From: Legionellales bacterium
Lineage (GTDB): Bacteria > Pseudomonadota > Gammaproteobacteria > Legionellales > Legionellaceae
DNA length: 19,397 nt
NCBI GenBank assembly: GCA_003489505.1
Contig: DNMA01000077.1
Location: forward strand, 1 to 19,397
Reading direction: 5' to 3'
Shown: positions 18,078-19,397 of the stretch, one piece after another
Layout: every line of letters begins with the position of its first letter
Numbering within the stretch: position 1 is the first letter of the stretch
Program-made: the position numbers and the translations under genes
The notes under the pieces: generated by a model
Database searches by the model: none
What the model saw: only the letters and a program-made list of their open reading frames with translations
Told to the model about the DNA's origin: nothing

Positions 18078-18952
18078 ACGGCCTGTTGTTGTTGAATAAA
18101 TCTTTAGGTCATTCTTCTAATCGTGCCATGCAACAGATTAAAAGATTGTTTGGTATCAAAAAGATTGGTCATACTGGCAGTCTTGATCCTTTAGCATCAG
18201 GAATGTTGCCGCTTTGTATTGGTGAAGCCACTAAATTTGCTCAATATCTACTTGATGCTGAAAAAACCTATGTGGTTTCAGGCTTACTTGGTGTTCAAAC
18301 CACCACCGGTGATGTAGAAGGCGATGTGGTTGCCGAAGCTTCTGTTCCTGCTTTAAGTTTTGAAGAGCTTAATCAAATTTTAAATGCTTTTCGGGGTGAA
18401 ATATCTCAGGTACCTCCGATGTATTCTGCCTTAAAGCACCAGGGGCAACCCTTGTATCGTTATGCTTTGCAAGGCCTTGAAATTGAAAGAAATGCTAGAA
18501 CGGTACAGATTTTAAGTTTAGAATTATTGTCTTTTGAAAATTCAATTTTTACTATTCGTGTCGAATGTTCTAAAGGCACTTACATGCGAACATTAGTAGA
18601 AGATGTTGGAAAAATGATTGGATGTGGGGCGCATGTGGTGAAGCTGCATCGTTTATCTACATTTGGCTTTCAAGCTGAAGAAATGATAAGTTTTGAAGAC
18701 CTCGAGGCCTTATCTGAGACGGAAAGACTACAGCATATTCGACCGATGGATGTGATGGTAAAAGATTTCCCAAGACTTTTTCTCCCTGCCGATGAAAGTC
18801 TTCGTTTGGTACAAGGGCAAACTTTAAGATTCGATGCCTCAGGGCCTCAAATTTACCGAGTCTACAATGCCAATCAGCAGTTTTTTGGTTTGGCCGAGTT
18901 TGTGCCTGGTAAGGGATTAATTGCGAAAAGATTATGTGTTTTGGATGTATAA
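18074..18952 (+). CDS. truB: tRNA pseudouridine(55) synthase TruB
   Basis: TruB converts uridine 55 in the T loop of nearly all tRNAs to pseudouridine and also acts as a tRNA chaperone. The 292-residue protein has the catalytic motif GHTGSLDPLASGMLP with nucleophile Asp38. MYSALKHQGQPLYRYA supplies the active-site tyrosine, SKGTYMRTLVEDVG follows, and there is a C-terminal PUA-like domain. The N-terminus starts directly at [16 protein letters not shown] and lacks the short basic leader of E. coli TruB; its usual DKPxGxTS motif reads NKSLGHSS here. The start is fixed by the ATGA overlap with rbfA. The substrate class includes the initiator tRNA encoded upstream. Confidence 0.96.
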   Translation: MNGLLLLNKSLGHSSNRAMQQIKRLFGIKKIGHTGSLDPLASGMLPLCIGEATKFAQYLLDAEKTYVVSGLLGVQTTTGDVEGDVVAEASVPALSFEELNQILNAFRGEISQVPPMYSALKHQGQPLYRYALQGLEIERNARTVQILSLELLSFENSIFTIRVECSKGTYMRTLVEDVGKMIGCGAHVVKLHRLSTFGFQAEEMISFEDLEALSETERLQHIRPMDVMVKDFPRLFLPADESLRLVQGQTLRFDASGPQIYRVYNANQQFFGLAEFVPGKGLIAKRLCVLDV

Positions 18953-18972
18953 AGTAGTTTAAGTTTTGTAAA

Positions 18973-19009
18973 ACACGGTTAAAAGTTATTTTTTTTTATA
19001 TAACCGGGT
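18973..19009 (+). terminator. Possible hairpin after truB
   Basis: Bases 18973-18981 pair with 19001-19009 with one mismatch (core CGGTTA/TAACCG), enclosing a 19-nt A/T-rich loop that contains nine T. A run of eight T lies at 19022-19029, which is too far from the stem for a normal intrinsic terminator. It may be an RNA-processing site between truB and rpsO, but support is weak. Confidence 0.3.
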
Positions 19010-19051
19010 CGAAGAAAATTGTTTTTTTTATAAACTTATCTTGTTGAATGC

Positions 19052-19080
19052 TTGTATTTTGCAACTCATCTGTTTATAAT
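19052..19080 (+). promoter_or_regulatory. rpsO promoter
   Basis: TTGTAT (19052-19057) and an exact TATAAT (19075-19080) are 17 nt apart, giving a start near 19087 and a leader of about 30 nt. A dedicated promoter between truB and rpsO is also found in E. coli, so rpsO can be expressed above the level of the upstream operon. Confidence 0.75.
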
Positions 19081-19117
19081 AATACCTTTTTGTAGCCCAT
19101 TGATTTAGGAGTTAGGC

Positions 19118-19393
19118 ATGGCGTTAACCCGTGCAATGAAAGCAGAAATTGTTGGTGAATTCCAACGTGGCAAAAACGAAACTGGTTCTCCAGAAGTTCA
19201 AGTTTCTTTAATGACACACAGAATTAAACAATTAACTGAACATTTTAAAGCAAATAAAAACGATATTCATTCTCGTCGCGGATTGCAAACTATTGTAAAT
19301 AAGCGTCGTAAATTATTAAAATATTTGAAAAGTCGAGATATGGATCGTTATTCAACATTAATTCAGCGCTTGGGATTAAGAGATTCATATTAA
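19118..19393 (+). CDS. rpsO: 30S ribosomal protein S15 (uS15)
   Basis: uS15 binds the 16S rRNA central domain early in assembly and forms intersubunit bridge B4. It is complete at 91 residues, slightly longer than the usual 88-89. The conserved blocks [29 protein letters not shown] and [13 protein letters not shown] are present, including the RNA-binding His-Ser-Arg-Arg. The ribosome-binding site AGGAG (19107-19111) is 6 nt before the ATG. It has its own promoter 165 nt after truB. The stop is 4 bases from the window end; pnp is expected next by comparison with related operons but is not visible. Confidence 0.97.
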   Translation: MALTRAMKAEIVGEFQRGKNETGSPEVQVSLMTHRIKQLTEHFKANKNDIHSRRGLQTIVNKRRKLLKYLKSRDMDRYSTLIQRLGLRDSY

Positions 19394-19397
19394 GATT

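Overview
The window is AT-rich chromosomal DNA, read entirely from the + strand, and it looks like a gammaproteobacterium. The order initiator tRNA-rimP-nusA-infB-rbfA-truB-rpsO is the classic gammaproteobacterial translation/transcription-factor operon, and the tRNA is almost base-for-base the enterobacterial initiator tRNA-fMet. The low GC content, the nuo operon directly upstream and the style of the soluble hybrid kinase suggest a Legionellales-type lineage (Legionella/Coxiella/Berkiella-like). That placement is inferred from recollection of gene order and was not tested by any search.

Region 1 (1-8819) is the 3' part of the nuo operon for proton-pumping NADH:quinone oxidoreductase (respiratory complex I). 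It holds the C-terminal part of nuoG, cut by the window edge, then complete nuoH, I, J, K, L, M and N. These supply the quinone-site subunit, the ferredoxin-like N2/N6 iron-sulfur subunit and all membrane antiporter-like pump subunits. All visible pump glutamates and lysines are intact. Gene spacings are short (from a 1-nt overlap to 44 nt), as expected for one transcript.

Region 2 (8820-12978) is the least ordinary part. A 640-residue FAD-dependent oxidoreductase of the DAO fold, with a long unassigned C-terminal part, is followed 23 nt later by a soluble hybrid histidine kinase. The kinase reads PAS, HisKA, HATPase, receiver, HPt and has every phosphorelay residue present. The pair sits between the complex I genes and the initiator tRNA and could form a redox-linked sensory module; that function is inferred from domains and adjacency only.

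Region 3 (12938-19393) starts with a strong promoter (TATAAT, 17-bp spacing), then the initiator tRNA with encoded CCA, an intrinsic terminator, and rimP, nusA, infB, rbfA and truB. infB/rbfA and rbfA/truB overlap by ATGA. rpsO follows with its own promoter in a 165-nt gap. These genes make the 30S assembly factors RimP and RbfA, the elongation/termination factor NusA, initiation factor IF2, tRNA pseudouridine-55 synthase and ribosomal protein uS15. Encoding the initiator tRNA beside IF2, which binds it as fMet-tRNA, joins the two partners of translation initiation.

A recurring structural pattern is inverted repeats that span stop codons. There is a perfect 13-bp stem across the nuoG stop, a 14-bp stem with one wobble across the nuoN stop, and a 9-bp stem across the rimP stop. 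No CRISPR array, insertion sequence, credible reverse-strand gene or gene-free stretch over 300 bases was seen.
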